Assembly: GCA_036971615.1 (NCBI GenBank) | Contig: JAYKKR010000009.1 | Span: 930,001-994,000, forward strand | Direction: 5' to 3' | Source of the DNA: Amyloporia xantha | Taxonomy: Eukaryota; Basidiomycota; Agaricomycetes; Polyporales; Adustoporiaceae | Length of the DNA: 64,000 nucleotides | Part shown: positions 1 through 11,189 of the stretch, piece after piece | How the letters are laid out: every line of letters begins with the position of its first letter | Position numbering within the stretch: the first letter of the stretch is position 1 | Position numbers and translations under genes: made by a program | The notes under the pieces: generated by a model | What the model saw: only the letters and a program-made list of their open reading frames with translations | The model's database searches: none | What the model was told of the DNA's origin: nothing

Positions 1-905
1 GCTGATAGAGCCTATGTCACTTGACCGTCCAAAATAGAGACGTGTATGTAAGTCTGCTCACCGGTCGGGTGAGGCGTCCCGTGGTCGTATTTGCGCTCTC
101 CGGTGTCTGTAACATACGGTTCAGTTTCTCAGCAGTTGTGCCGAACGAATGGAGGCATGTCCGCTACTGACCAGAGTAGGTGGACTCATCTGCTGAAAGG
201 ACCACGGTAGCACCAACTTCTCGGGGGTCTGACCTAAAGTTATAGCTAACAGGGGTGGAAATAAGCCTTGGTCTGGAAAATGTGAAGTAGACACGTACAC
301 CTCATCGAGGAGTTCCCATCTGGTAGGTAGCATACTGGTGCTAGGATGGGGCGGTCCGACAACATCGTAGACCTTGATCCATACATCAGGGAATGGCAGG
401 ATATATTCATCGAGCTACGCACTGCAGAACAAATATCCGGATGGTAGTCGAACAAAGCCCCTAGGAACACGTCAAATGTAAAGTGACCGCTATTGCACAA
501 AGCCGTTGATAATAACTGACCAATTTCCTTCTTATAGAACTCATCATCATGCAAGCATGCAGAGGCACAATGGACCCCGATGAAGTTTCCACCCGCGTTG
601 AGGTATTTCTGCAATGCCGTCTTACCTGGCTCATCCAGAACTTGCGAGCATAGATTCAGTCCCATATTACAAACAAGGATATTCCCAACTCACTCACTTT
701 CCCCAGAGTTGTTCAAGAACAGCAGAGCATCGTATTCCTTAAGGCGATCGTCCGTGAACCAAGTCTCATCTTCCGTAACGTCATATTGAGCCTTTATCGA
801 CGAAGCCTTTGACTTGAGAGCCTCAATCGATGCAGGGATCGAGTCATGGCGATATCCGCGCGTCGCAGAATAGATCAGAATACGTGCAGTAGCCTGCTGA
901 GACAT
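1..905 (-). CDS. ThuA-like domain protein, C-terminus beyond the left edge
   Basis: The protein belongs to the ThuA-like (trehalose-utilisation, class I glutamine amidotransferase-like fold) family, whose exact substrate in fungi is not settled. Seen: start MSQQATARILIYSATRGYRHD, then LLFLNNSGE, the glycine-rich block YLNAGGNFIGVH, LFDYHP, LLDEVYNFRSDPR and YDHGTPHP, in family order. Six exons were placed by eye: 708-905, 521-640, 423-460, 299-372, 172-245 and 62-106. The introns between them are 50-67 nt with GT-AG ends. A further donor lies at position 61, so the last exon(s) are outside the window. The family usually reads HSAS where this protein has HCAS. The apparent stops in longer open frames fall inside introns, so the visible part looks intact. 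Confidence 0.85.
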
Positions 906-1593
906 GTCAAAATGCTCGACGATGATGGTGAAAGATAGACACGCAAGGTCTTGGGAAAGGCGCGCGATACCCTGTTATATATTCACGAACTTCGTACTGC
1001 AATTGGTGAGATAAATGACACAATCCTCCAGAAGGTGGGCATGAGAACACGCCGAGATAGGTGGCTGGCGGGCCGGAAGTTTCGCGCTGCGACACGGTCA
1101 CGTGAGACGCGTCTGTCTTCACACCGTTCATGAAGGAGTAGCTCGACGGTCCTGCACTACGTCTGCCTTCCAATCGGGTCTGGACCGTTGTTTTCCTTCA
1201 TAGACTACCTGACTTGTATGTCACTTAAGGCAGGTAGTAGATGAATCTCTGGCTTCCCTTCGAGATACTGCCGTTCAGGGAGGGGTGTCAGGCCACTGCC
1301 AATGTCGAAATAGCAGCTTTGCAGGCTTACTGTGTTCCAAAAGGAATAAGGTGAGGTCCAGTTCGTGAATGGACATGACTCGCTTTATATATGGAAAAGT
1401 GGATGGGTGAGATCGCCTCTACATCTATATAGCTGATGCTTCCAAGTTTCTCAGCAGATCGATGAGTTTATGTATGGCCAGGAACGAGGATTGGACAGTG
1501 TCCCGCCCCCCATCTATATTGCGGTTAACAGTTACTGTACATCACAGTCTACACATATGATGTAGAGGAGGCTTTCCGTCGACTATTTCATCG
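906..1593. other. Intergenic, no gene seen
   Basis: This holds the 5' flank of the ThuA-like gene and the upstream region of the small gene at 1594. No convincing ORF, repeat or RNA gene was found. Confidence 0.5.
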
Positions 1594-2044
1594 ATGGCAT
1601 CCACCGTGCTCTCATTCACATTCTCCGACCCAATGTCAGTGGATGAGCTTGTCCGACGGCCAGAAAAATTCCTCGCGCACAATGTTGAGCCATCAACAGA
1701 TTGTGCAGTCCCCCAGAATAATGGGGATCCATCCTACGGTCAGCATCCGCTTTATCCTCGTATGTGGATCACCGAAGAACGACATTACAGATGTACCTAG
1801 CGACTCTGAGACGGTCGCTAGTCTGACAGCACACCTTCGCTACGCGTGCCATAGTACGACGCTCACGAGCAAGAGCAGCCGACCACCTCCCCCTCTCGAT
1901 CCCAGCATTGCCAAATCGTCTTCTGTGGCATTGCCTGTGTGGGTCGATCCGCTCCTGTGCGGACGTGATGAGGTTATCAGATCATCGAGGATGAGCGAAG
2001 AGGACAAGAGCAGCGCTGTTCAGGAGTTATTGCTGGACGAATGA
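1594..2044 (+). CDS. Small hypothetical protein, two-exon model
   Basis: I do not recognise this gene. The best model has exon 1 at 1594-1634, a GT-AG intron at 1635-1716 and exon 2 at 1717-2044, giving about 122 residues. The product starts MASTVLSFTF. It has a hydrophobic strand-like segment (SIRFILVCG), then DSETVASLTAHLRY, a Ser/Pro-rich linker, and an acidic tail ending VQELLLDE. The strand plus TVASL-helix pattern is reminiscent of a beta-grasp (ubiquitin-like) start, but that is only an inference. Unspliced, the region is open in two overlapping frames, so the intron is what joins the plausible parts. The start could also be the ATG at 1643 without an intron. Confidence 0.4.
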
Positions 2045-2286
2045 ACCCAGGACTTGTGTATTGTAAGTTTTCCGGTTGATGGCTTGCAGTGCACTACGGG
2101 CGTAGATACTGACAATCATCGGTGTCGACTTCGTATGACTCACTGATGTGACCGCAGTTGATTTATGAAAAGGCTAGCTTCACGCTCGTGATGAACCCGC
2201 CTACTGTCATGAGCTTCGGTGACCATGCCTATCACAAATTGGTATAGCTACTTCTGATGCTGTATGGATTGAACGGCATGGGGCTT

Positions 2287-3250
2287 CTACGGCTCCAGGA
2301 CTTCCACGACGGTTTTCGTACCTTTTGCGCCCTCCTGCTCTAAGTCCACGATCTCCCGACGTGCCGTCGCCCCGCTCAACTCCCTCCTACGGTCCACCTC
2401 GAGGTAGTCCGCATTCTGCACCGCACCATCTCCTACCCACTTCCACGCATTCGTACGCACGAAATCGGCATACTCCCACACGGACGGCGAGAGCTGCGAC
2501 AGGGGCTGCGCCCAGACGTACGTCTGTGCTGGCAGCGGAGCAGGGAGAGACGCGAGCTCGGGAAGGGGCGGGGCGTCGAGCGGCGCGATGGACGGATCGG
2601 AAGAGGAGAGGTCGGTGAAGGCCCCGAGGGGGTGCACGGAGACGTTCTCGCGTGTGTACTCCTGGAGGTCAGCACGTTCGCGTCGCGAGATTTCACGTGG
2701 GGAGGAGGAAGACCTACGTCGCCTTCGAATATGTCTAAGAGCTCGATGTCCGCCGCGCTCAGCCCGGTCACGAGCGTCCCTCGTACTGTGCGTTCCTCGG
2801 GGGAGAGCGCTTTTCCAGAAGGGGAAAACAGCTCGATGCTCTTGCTGTATGGGAGGACCGCAGGGTAGTCTGCACCCTGTGTCATTACATCAACATTTTA
2901 GACGGATTGAGTGCATGGGCGGTTTCACGACCTTGATTTGGTGACGTGTGTGCTCCTGGACATGCGATGTCAGTTCTGGACTACATTAATCGAGGTAAAT
3001 CCAGGAATCCCGAACTCTAGACAGAGGTTGGTCGAGTGCGCAGCAAACGTCACGACTACGTTCCGCGAACGGTGGACCCGGTGAACCTCGAATGATCCTT
3101 CATGCCTACAAGACAAAGATCCAATAGTATACTCACGAGGAGGAGTGCCGGGCATATCTGCAGCTCCTGTCCTTCGTGTCCGATAACGCGACGCAGGATC
3201 GCAGGATGTAGCAGAGTCCCGTAAAAGAAGGCTGAGAACGACTCGGACAT
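2287..3250 (-). CDS. AIG2-like / gamma-glutamylcyclotransferase-fold protein
   Basis: GGCT/AIG2-like proteins act on gamma-glutamyl amines or peptides, and the substrate of this fungal branch is unknown. Seen: the family-defining N-terminal strand and loop FFYGTLLHPAILRRVIG, then GADYPAVLPY, RGTLVTGLSAADIELLDIFEGDEY and a C-terminal helix with YVWAQPLSQLSPSVWEYADF. Four exons fit: 3137-3250, 2932-2955 (only 24 nt, encoding EHTRHQIK), 2718-2876 and 2287-2661. They sum to 672 nt and 223 residues. The micro-exon is needed to join PALLL to GADYPA in the way expected for the family. Intron 1 (2956-3136) is long for this genome at 181 nt. Confidence 0.82.
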
Positions 3251-3882
3251 GACGACTTGTGTCTATCGTCTTCCCCAGAGAGCAAAGAGGAGGACCTTGG
3301 TCAGGGGCAATCTAGCACACGATGGACCGTATTTCCCAATTCCCAGTCCACAATTTCACTGAGTCCGACATCGTGTAAGGCAGCCATCAAGCGCCCATTA
3401 GGACGCGATAAGAGCTACACGTGATCGAGTCAATGTCCTCAATTCACTGCACTTCGCAAAGACTTCGAGCAATACTGTCCTACACCTTCAACTCTATGAA
3501 TACGGTCTCTATCACGGGCGCGCTTTAGTCGATGACTCTGAGAACTGCCCAAGGACAACCACTGCGTGCTTCTTCGATCGGGAGAACTTCAAAGTCGAGT
3601 TGACCTCCAGGCGCGGCACAACTTAAACTAGATGCGACATACAAGCTCTGCAAAGATCATCCAACTTCGCAAACTCCTCAAAAGTAGAGGTTGAATGCGC
3701 CGATGAGGAAAATTGTCTCGTTACTTCACGCTGAATATCTCCAGAGGGACGAAACGTTGGCTTGTAGTTGGTCGCGATCGTGATGGTCAGCCTCCACGAA
3801 CCCCAGAATATAAATCTCTCGCATCGTACCCCCCTCCCGCTTCACACAACCTACCAATATCAGCCCACCTCAAGCACCTCCG
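3251..3882. other. Intergenic between divergent genes
   Basis: This is the shared upstream region of the GGCT-like gene (minus) and the membrane-protein gene (plus). Nothing specific was recognised in it. Confidence 0.5.
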
Positions 3883-4371
3883 ATGTCCAAGCTCACCACT
3901 AATCCCGTCCTTTCAGTCGTATCCACCTTCGCTGGCTCGAAGCTCGACTCACCCAAATGGCTCGCCGTCCTCCTGTGCTTCCTCTTCGCGCCAAACCTCT
4001 CCCCGCGAGGGATGATGCTCATCATCATCGCCGCTCAGGTCCCCGACCTCGCACCCCTCGTCCTCGGCCACTCGTACTCGCGGCAGCTCCCTGCGAGACT
4101 GAGGCGGGTACTCAGAGACTGGCTCGGCTCGCTCGTGTTCTGGCACATCAACGCGAAGATCGTGATGTGGGTGCTCCATGGGACGTTTCACCCCAAGATA
4201 CAGCTGTCCCCGCTTCAGTCGGCCGTGTATTGCGTATGGGGAGCGTGCTCTTTGATTGGCGTGTACGAGACGGGAAAAGTGTGGCGGTGGTACCTGGCGT
4301 CGCGCGGAGACACTGCAAGTGACAGTCAAGTTGTATCTTCTGCGCAGGATATATTGGTACGGCGTCTGTGA
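3883..4371 (+). CDS. Small integral membrane protein, unknown function
   Basis: An intronless reading frame of 162 residues that I cannot assign to a named family. It starts MSKLTTNPVLSVVS. Hydrophobic segments lie near residues 24-36 (WLAVLLCFLFAP), 44-61 (MMLIIIAAQVPDLAPLVL), about 84-101 (WLGSLVFWHINAKIVMWV) and about 114-130 (AVYCVWGACSLIGVY). This suggests three or four membrane passes with short, partly basic loops (RQLPARLRRVLR). The C-terminus is polar. Codon use is GC-rich and like that of neighbouring real genes. The next gene begins about 200 bp downstream on the same strand. Confidence 0.6.
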   Translation: MSKLTTNPVLSVVSTFAGSKLDSPKWLAVLLCFLFAPNLSPRGMMLIIIAAQVPDLAPLVLGHSYSRQLPARLRRVLRDWLGSLVFWHINAKIVMWVLHGTFHPKIQLSPLQSAVYCVWGACSLIGVYETGKVWRWYLASRGDTASDSQVVSSAQDILVRRL

Positions 4372-4568
4372 TTCTGGCTGAACGCGGTTATTCACGTTCC
4401 ACATCTCTTTCGCAGGACGCGGCAGGCAACCGAACCGCGAGGGGACACACCATTGTCCCAGGGCAGCCCAACTCATCTGCAGGGCTAAACGTTTGCGCAC
4501 ATGGGCAGACGATACACTCTTCCGGAGGATCAGCTGCAGCGCAGCTATTGGCTCACCGACTTCCCTGC

Positions 4569-4986
4569 ATGGACCACCATTGCGCAGAGCGGCAAGCGAC
4601 GCTGGTGAAGCTCGTCCGAGAGGCGCTGGAGATCGCGCAGCAGAGCACGGCGTGTTACGACGAGAATGTAAAGTTCAGCGAGGAGATCCTGCGGCTACGA
4701 ACACAGATGCTACAGCAGACGCGGGAGCACAGGGAGGACATGACGCAGTTGCGGGCGACGTGCCAGACGGTGATGCAGGGGACGAAACGGTTGGCGTACG
4801 AACTCAGCCAGGAGAACACGGCGTTGCGGGTGAGTGCAGGTCGACGATGCGGGCATCGGTGCAAAGCTCTGACGATTGACTTTGCAGGATCTGCTCGATC
4901 TGTACAAAATGAAGATAGCCGAGTGGCAAGCGGCCACAGGGAGCGATCGAGCCAGCGCCGCGGCGGGAGGAGGCAATGGCGTCTGA
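4569..4986 (+). CDS. Short coiled-coil protein
   Basis: Two exons, 4569-4829 and 4888-4986, around a canonical 58-nt intron give a product of about 119 residues. It starts MDHHCAERQATLVKLVREALE and is almost wholly helical. Heptad-like hydrophobic spacing runs through ILRLRTQMLQQTREHREDMTQL, ELSQENTALRDLLDLYKMK and IAEWQAATG, with a Gly/Ala-rich tail ending GGGNGV. The E-N-T-A-L-R-D-L-L repeat resembles leucine-zipper or tether subunits of fungal complexes, but no family is assigned. An upstream in-frame extension to 4368 lacks conserved character, so the ATG at 4569 is preferred. Confidence 0.6.
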
Positions 4987-5695
4987 TCGATCACGTGTCC
5001 CGATCGTGTACTACTCACTGCACATCATCTGTGTACGACCTCTCTCTTCATCTTGACATTCACTGTTACCGTTGGATACGTATATAAGGGCCCAGGTAGC
5101 TTTGCATCCATTGCATCGCCGGGCATACAGCGTCTCTGGGCTCCTATCAAATCATTCAAGGCTCTCGTCACAGATAACTTGGCGCCCGGGTGATCTGTTA
5201 CACATCGTCCCCCGTGGGATTTCCATCTGGATTACTCAGGGAGTACTGAATGCAATTACTTGCTGCGTGTCGTCATGCCGTTAGAACTTGACAGGACCTG
5301 GTCATCTGTCTTCAGTGATAGAAATATCATACATCGTGTATTCACCAACACCTGAGTCGAGACGCCAGCATTTGCTCCTGGCAGTAGTGCAATGGCACAT
5401 CTACGCGTCGATATATCGTCCTATCTGCCCTGCACAGGTAGAAGGCATTAGGCTTTTGGCGCGACGGCGGTTGATTAGTCTTCTCGACTCTTATCAGCCG
5501 CAGACGAGCTGCTCTGGGGAGACCAGGGCCTGGGAGAAGGATCGGGCCGCTGCCTCTCCGTCTCCCTATCGTTATGTCTTGGACATGAAGAGCAGATAAA
5601 GCCTCCGACGAGTCGCTTGACCCGCCTTCCTCGAAGTCTGTTCCCCCATACTCGCGCTCAAGAATCACACATCCACCGTCGCAGACACACTCACA
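4987..5695. other. Intergenic upstream of the amidase gene
   Basis: No convincing gene. The region just before the amidase ATG is C-rich and purine-poor, as is usual for fungal leader regions. Confidence 0.45.
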
Positions 5696-8446
5696 ATGGC
5701 CACCAGAGCGAACTCTGTACCCCATCCCACGCTGATCGAGGTGCGTCTCGCGCTTGCGACGTCCGTGACGATCGTCCGTTTATGTCACCGTCGCACAGCT
5801 TGACCCGTTCGTGTGAGTGACGCTGCAGCATGGCGCGGCGTTCAGACTGACCCCAGGGTTGCACGCGCTGCTTAATAGGCCGGCGAATCAGCAAAAGGTC
5901 CGTTTCCCTCGTCGATCGATCGCGCGGCACGAGGCGACTCATTGATACTTTACTTATACTCCAGGGCATTCACAACCGCTGGCAGTAAGTGTTTACTAGT
6001 GATGCTCGCATCGACACGCCTTCACACAGATACCTATCTCGCAGCCCTGATATCCCTGCGTTTGCGACGGTGAAGCCAGGAGAGGCACGTATCGATTTAT
6101 TTATGTCTCTCGACTTCGTAGCTTACGCCTTCACCCAGGTGTTCAAAATTAACTGTGTCGGTGAGCATTGCATGCCGCGTGCCGTCGCCAACGTGGCGAT
6201 GCTAAATGGTGCCCTGTAGACTGGACAGGTGCCCAAATCGGTAACAACGACTGTGCGTACAGGTGTTTCTCCTATGGTGTCGGATGCTCATACACCTCCA
6301 GGCAGCGACGATGTCCGGAACGTGGACCTTACGAGGATCCACAACTTGTCCGGGCCGATTGCTGTTGAGGGCGCAGAGCCCGGGGACTGTCTCGTCGTGG
6401 ACATTCTGGATGGTATGATCCTTATGCAAGCCCCAGTAAGATAGACTTATGATCGTGAATAGTAACACCGTTCGAGAAGATGCCGTGGGGATACACCGTA
6501 AGTCCATATTCGGATCACGCCAGGCGGGTTAGGTTCAGCCCAGTAATGTTGTCGTGATATCTAGGGCATCTTCGAGCTCGAGAACGGCGGCGGTCTATTC
6601 GGTGAGCCTCTTCCCAGTCACGCATGCCGTCCGACATCTAACGTCCCATCAGCGCGGGAATTCAAGAGCAAGGCCGCAAAGGCCATCTGGGACTTCAAGG
6701 GTATGTGCTCCCCGCTCCCCCACACTGTACCTCGCCGCTCACCCGTCCCCTCTACCTAGGCGTCTACGCCACGTCCCGCCACATCCCCGGCGTGCGCTTC
6801 GCCGGCGTCTCGCACCCGGGCCTCATCGGCACCGCGCCCTCCGCGGAGCTCCTCGCGACGTGGAACAAGCGCGAGGGCGAGCTCGTCGCCGCGAATGCGG
6901 ACGCGGTCCCGCCCGTGGCGCTGCTCCCGCTCGCGACGGGCGCGTACGTTGGGCAGGAGCTCCCGGAGGACGTGCGGGAGAAGATATACAGGGAGGGCGC
7001 GAGGACGATCCCCGGGCGGGAGCATGGCGGGAACTGCGATGTGAGTGCGCGCTGTGCGGAGGGCGCTGGGGTGGTGAGCTGACTGGTGCTTGTTTGTTGT
7101 TTGTGGGGCAGATCAAGAACTTGTCAAAGTGCGTGTCTCGTTGGGCGTTCCCGGCGGGTGATGGGCTTACTGGGTGTGGTGGGGATACGTAGAGGGTCGC
7201 GCTGCTACTTCCCGGTCTTTGTCAAGGGCGCGAAGCTCTCTGTGGGAGACCTGCATTTCTCCCAGGGTGACGTGCGTCGTTTTCTGCTCCGGCTTGTTCA
7301 CACCACTTACTTACGAACGTACACCTTTCTAGGGTGAAGTACGTTCATGATGTATCTGTGTTCTGCTCGACGGTTCCACTAACGACGCCGTCCAGATCTC
7401 CTTCTGTGGTGCGATCGAAATGGTAGGTGGTGCTCGATCGGAAACGTAATGGCCCGGTCTTCGTCTTACCTTTGTCTCTGCCAGGCAGGTATCATCACTT
7501 TCAGCACAAGCATCATCAAGGGTGGTATCGAGAAGTTCGCGATGAAGCAGCCGATGTTCCTGGTAGGTCTCGAGCGTTCTCAATTCAACAGATGATGAAC
7601 TCTGACCGTCTGCATCGCCCGCTGGCAGCCCTCGCCTGTGGATCCCATGTACTCCGCTAAGGTCAGTACTTCCGCGGGGACTGCACAGTCACAGACTTGT
7701 ACTGATGTACGTCTGATCACGCAGCTCGTCTTCGAAGGTATCAGTGTCGACCTTCGTACGTTCCTCCTTGCGTCCGACATAGGCGATGGCTAATCGAATC
7801 GTCAGACGGGGATGGCAAGCAGTATGACATGGATGCGTAAGAGAACCTTACAGAGACTTTTTGCAACGCGACGGTGACAGATGCATGTCTGTTCCAGAAC
7901 TGTGGCATACAAGCAGGCCGCTCTGAACGCCATCGCGTACCTGATGAAGGTAAGCACAATTCGTTCATGTGCCTTTCTGCAGTCTTGACCTTCGCGGCCA
8001 TCACAAATAGCTCGGCTACAGTGAGTGACACTGTTGATTCTTGAAATACGTGCTCACCCGTCGATTCTCAATACAGCCCGCGAACAAGCATGTAAGTCCT
8101 CCCCATTGCAATCCGCGCGGACACAAGAATTCATATTTTGTGCCTGTAGATCTCCTGCTGTCTGCAGCACCCGTGGAGAGCCACGTCGGCGCGGTAGTCG
8201 TGAGTCTCTTTACGCGTCCCGCAGTCGGACGCGGAGCTGATCTGTGCCGATTCGCAGGACTCACCGAACGCGTGCGTCACGCTCGCGCTGCCGTTGGGCA
8301 TCTTCGAGCATGTGAGTGCCCCTCGTCTGTTTCGTTGTCCACTTGATATCGAGCATGTGATTTCACAGGACATCCTGCCTAAGGATGAGGGCCTTACGAA
8401 GAAAGACTTCGGGCAATGTGCAATCAGAAGCGACGGAGTTGTTTGA
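5696..8446 (+). CDS. Acetamidase/formamidase (FmdA/AmdA family)
   Basis: A cytosolic amidohydrolase that releases ammonia from formamide or acetamide and so supplies nitrogen. Read through about a dozen short introns, the exons give the family core in order: GIHNRWHPDIPAFATVKPGE, INCVDWTGAQIGNND, DDVRNVDLTRIHNLSGPI, GAEPGDCLVVDIL, WGYTGIFELENGGG, RHIPGVRFAGVSHPGLIG, REHGGNCDIKNLSKG, FPVFVKGAKLSVGDLHFSQGDGE, ISFCGAIEMAG, then AYLLLSAAPVESHVGAVVDSPNACV and a tail ending CAIRSDGVV. The start MATRANSVPHPTLIE lies at 5696, in the right frame and distance for the family N-terminus. Intron density is very high: several C-terminal exons are shorter than 60 nt. No stop or frameshift was seen in the coding parts. 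Confidence 0.92.
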
Positions 8447-10106
8447 AGGTGGAGGTACCATAACGTGTGGAACGCGGGGGGCCAGGACGTGGTATATATC
8501 CTGGTGGAATGACGACGCACAGAAGACAAAAGGGAGCAGTGTATCAATTTGTATATGCGAAGAATTCAAGATGATGTCTCACTTTACGTGTCATGCTGGT
8601 GGTCGCTGTCGCACATAGGGTGCTGATGGATCAGAAAAATACATTGGCTGAGAACGCCGACGATACAGCCAAATTGAACGATTGCATGAGCCTTCTTCGT
8701 CCTCCATTGCAAGCAAACCGCCCTGTCTGTGTCTAGACTGGAATGAGACACACAGCAGCGACTTTGATGAGTTGCCCATCTGCGTCACCCGCCGTGCATA
8801 TGTCTTTCACTACAAATTTGCATGATTCAGAACGCTTGCTGGTCCGTGATGGTAGTGTGGTCTGTCTAGATAATTTTTCTCAAGGCCTAGGTAGCATGAA
8901 ATGAAATGTCAAAATCAGCAGTAGACCATTTGGTATTGATATTAGGAAGACAGAACTGAATAAGAACAGGAGACTTCATATGCATGAGCATCTAAATCGT
9001 CTACTTGGTTAAAACAGCTCCAATACCACGCGATGCACTTCTCACAAATGCACAGGTCAACACGATCTGGTCAGCGAGAAGTCAGCGTGTCCATTTACTC
9101 CCCAAGGATCATTGGCTGCTTTCTACCAATAGTATGGATATTGTCGACGAGGAAGACAACGCTGGGTGCACTCCTCTGCGATTCAGAGCACTTCCCGCGC
9201 GAGCTTCCGATGCGACCGAAAAACATTCTGAGCAATTTCAGAGCCAAAAATAGAATGATGAAAGAAGGTGCTGGCACCTTTCTAATGGACGTAGTACGCC
9301 TTGTGCAAGAACTGTCTTTCCCGTACCAACGACTTCGGGGGGTTTACTGGCCATTTTGTCTACCTCCAGACGCGTCAGGGATAAGTCGATGGTCTCGACA
9401 GTTCCGGGGCAGTGAAAGACCATAGCATTGTCATTTTGCACGGTTTGCGTACATCACCCTCGATCGTCGCGTTAAGGTCACCAACGTGACTTGGATAGCT
9501 CTTCGTCGATGCCATGTCCAATTTCATGAGGCCGGGCGTGAGATCTGCAGCTGGATGAGATCTGGATCGTCCGAAGTGAAAAATAGCTACCAGCTGTCAA
9601 AAGATCCCGATGCCCATTTCGACGAAATTGAAATGCATCCTGGAGTTATATATAGCGCTCCGGGGTTGTGTTGACCATGCGCTTTAAGGCGCCACAGAAC
9701 CCCGTCCTTGTTCTGAATCTCTAGGGACGTCGGCTTCAGGCTCTCCTTCTGCTAGATAGTGAATTCTTGCATCGTACACAAACGGTCCACGATACATCCC
9801 GCTATCAACAGCGTTGGACGACCGGGGTTAGTAACTAGTTTGATGCCATCGGGAGAGCTGGATTCAGCATTAGGTTTGAGCTGCTTCAGGTTGAAAACTT
9901 GAGCAACTTGAAGTAGGAAGTTTCCGCTGCTTCTTCGTTCCTCGCTCTGCTCCTGCCTGTAATCTGGCGATTGGCCAATGTCAGAAGGCGTTGTTGGCCA
10001 GGGTAACTATGCTTATTAGAGGTGATTATAGGGGTCCCAAATAACATATCGAAAAGAAGCGACCGCAAACGCAGAAGTCACGAGGGGTCAATATTCAATC
10101 ACTAGC
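8447..10106. other. Gene-poor stretch, no supported gene
   Basis: AT-richer than the amidase gene, with only short ORFs on both strands (for example near 9005-9425). None shows conserved motifs or consistent splice signals. No repeat was recognised. Confidence 0.45.
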
Positions 10107-10283
10107 CTAGTAGCCAATCACACATCCAATACTTTCAAGCTCATGTTGGACGCGACGTATCTCCTGCTCGTCCTTTCTGTCTTCTTGCTGTGACAGCTCT
10201 GATCTGTACGATGAATAGCATATTGCAATAACGGCAAACTCACCTGATTCTAGGCGCAGGGGGCTGATGAAATCGTCGCTCAT
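10107..10283 (-). CDS. Possible very small two-exon protein
   Basis: Exon 10244-10283 (MSDDFISPLRLES) joins exon 10107-10198 across a 45-nt intron with consensus ends (GTGAGT...CAG). The result is a 43-residue product ending CVIGY, with a charged helix-like stretch (ELSQQEDRKDEQEIRRVQ). There is no homology that I recognise. The clean splice junction is the only support. It lies just outside the outer end of the inverted repeat. Confidence 0.2.
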   Translation of the reverse strand: MSDDFISPLRLESGEFAVIAICYSSYRSELSQQEDRKDEQEIRRVQHELESIGCVIGY

Positions 10284-10597
10284 CGAAACACACGCGCTGC
10301 CTAATTGACGCGATTCAACACTGCAATCACTGCACTGCAATTTGGAAGTGGGACGAAACACATTGACATACTCTCAATCATCGAACGCACCGAAGTTCGA
10401 ACACATGCAGACGCAACAACCGGGACACCCATTGTGCATAAAAAGTACATTGATCCATATCTATATAAGATCATAGCGATGGTGGTACAGCAGCGAACGG
10501 ATAGCATTAGGGTGGTAAAACAGGAGAGCAAGGAAAGCGATAGGATGAGAGCAAACATAGGCACGGTTCCTCGAATACGATGGTCGGTAGCACGGGA

Positions 10598-11189
10598 TTA
10601 GGCGGGCAGCTCAACGGCGAGGACTGGCTGAATGCTTCCAGCCGATACGCGGTTGATCCCGACCAGGAAGAGCTGGTCCAACCTGATACCGTTCTCGCCG
10701 ACCGTCCAGGCCGGGGAGTCGCAGTGCTGGCGTGACAGTACCTGCAATGCACGTTAGAATAGTCCAACCACTGTACATGAGATTACATACCATGTAAGCG
10801 CGCCTGATTTCAGAGGCAAGAGACTTGGCGGCTTGGTGTATGGCCATTGGGATGGATACCGACTGGTGCCAACACCTGATATTCAGTTGATGAGTGTAGG
10901 GAGCATAACCGGGCCACTGTAGACATTGCCGGTTAGGCTGTTGAACGAATACTGTCTATCCGGGACGCACCAGGATTCTGAGCGAAGCTTTCGTGCCGTC
11001 CATTCCTGGGAACGCGATAGCCCCTGCGTTTTCTAAGAGTAGCAACACTAGCGAGCTATTGTCGAGAATATCCACCACCCTCACACCGGCATAGGGTGCG
11101 CCCACCATGCGATACTGCACCAACTGTTGAGCAGCTCCGAAGGCTGCCGGCGAGGCGTACGAGTCTTGGGGAATACGATAGATTGGCAT
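10598..11189 (-). CDS. W-P-G-Y family protein, left-arm copy (probably 5'-truncated)
   Basis: This is the mirror of the gene at 15783-16374. Exons encode MPIYRIPQDSYASP...RVVDILDN...LRIL, then WPGYAPYTHQLNIR...SLASEIRRAYM, then VLSRQHCDS...LDQLFLVGINRVSAGSIQPVLAVELPA, separated by canonical introns. The WPGY block, the helix after it and the final L-x(6)-V-x-R-V-S-x-G-x-x-Q segment match the complete gene at 59350-60551. An N-terminal half like that of the 59-kb copy is not found upstream, so this is probably a fragment or a shorter paralogue. Function unknown. Confidence 0.5.

Noticed and set aside
4368..5087. A 239-codon plus-strand frame as a single gene
   Set aside because: The conserved coiled coil ends at a good donor at 4830 and resumes in another frame at 4888. 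The unspliced tail is intron and 3' flank.
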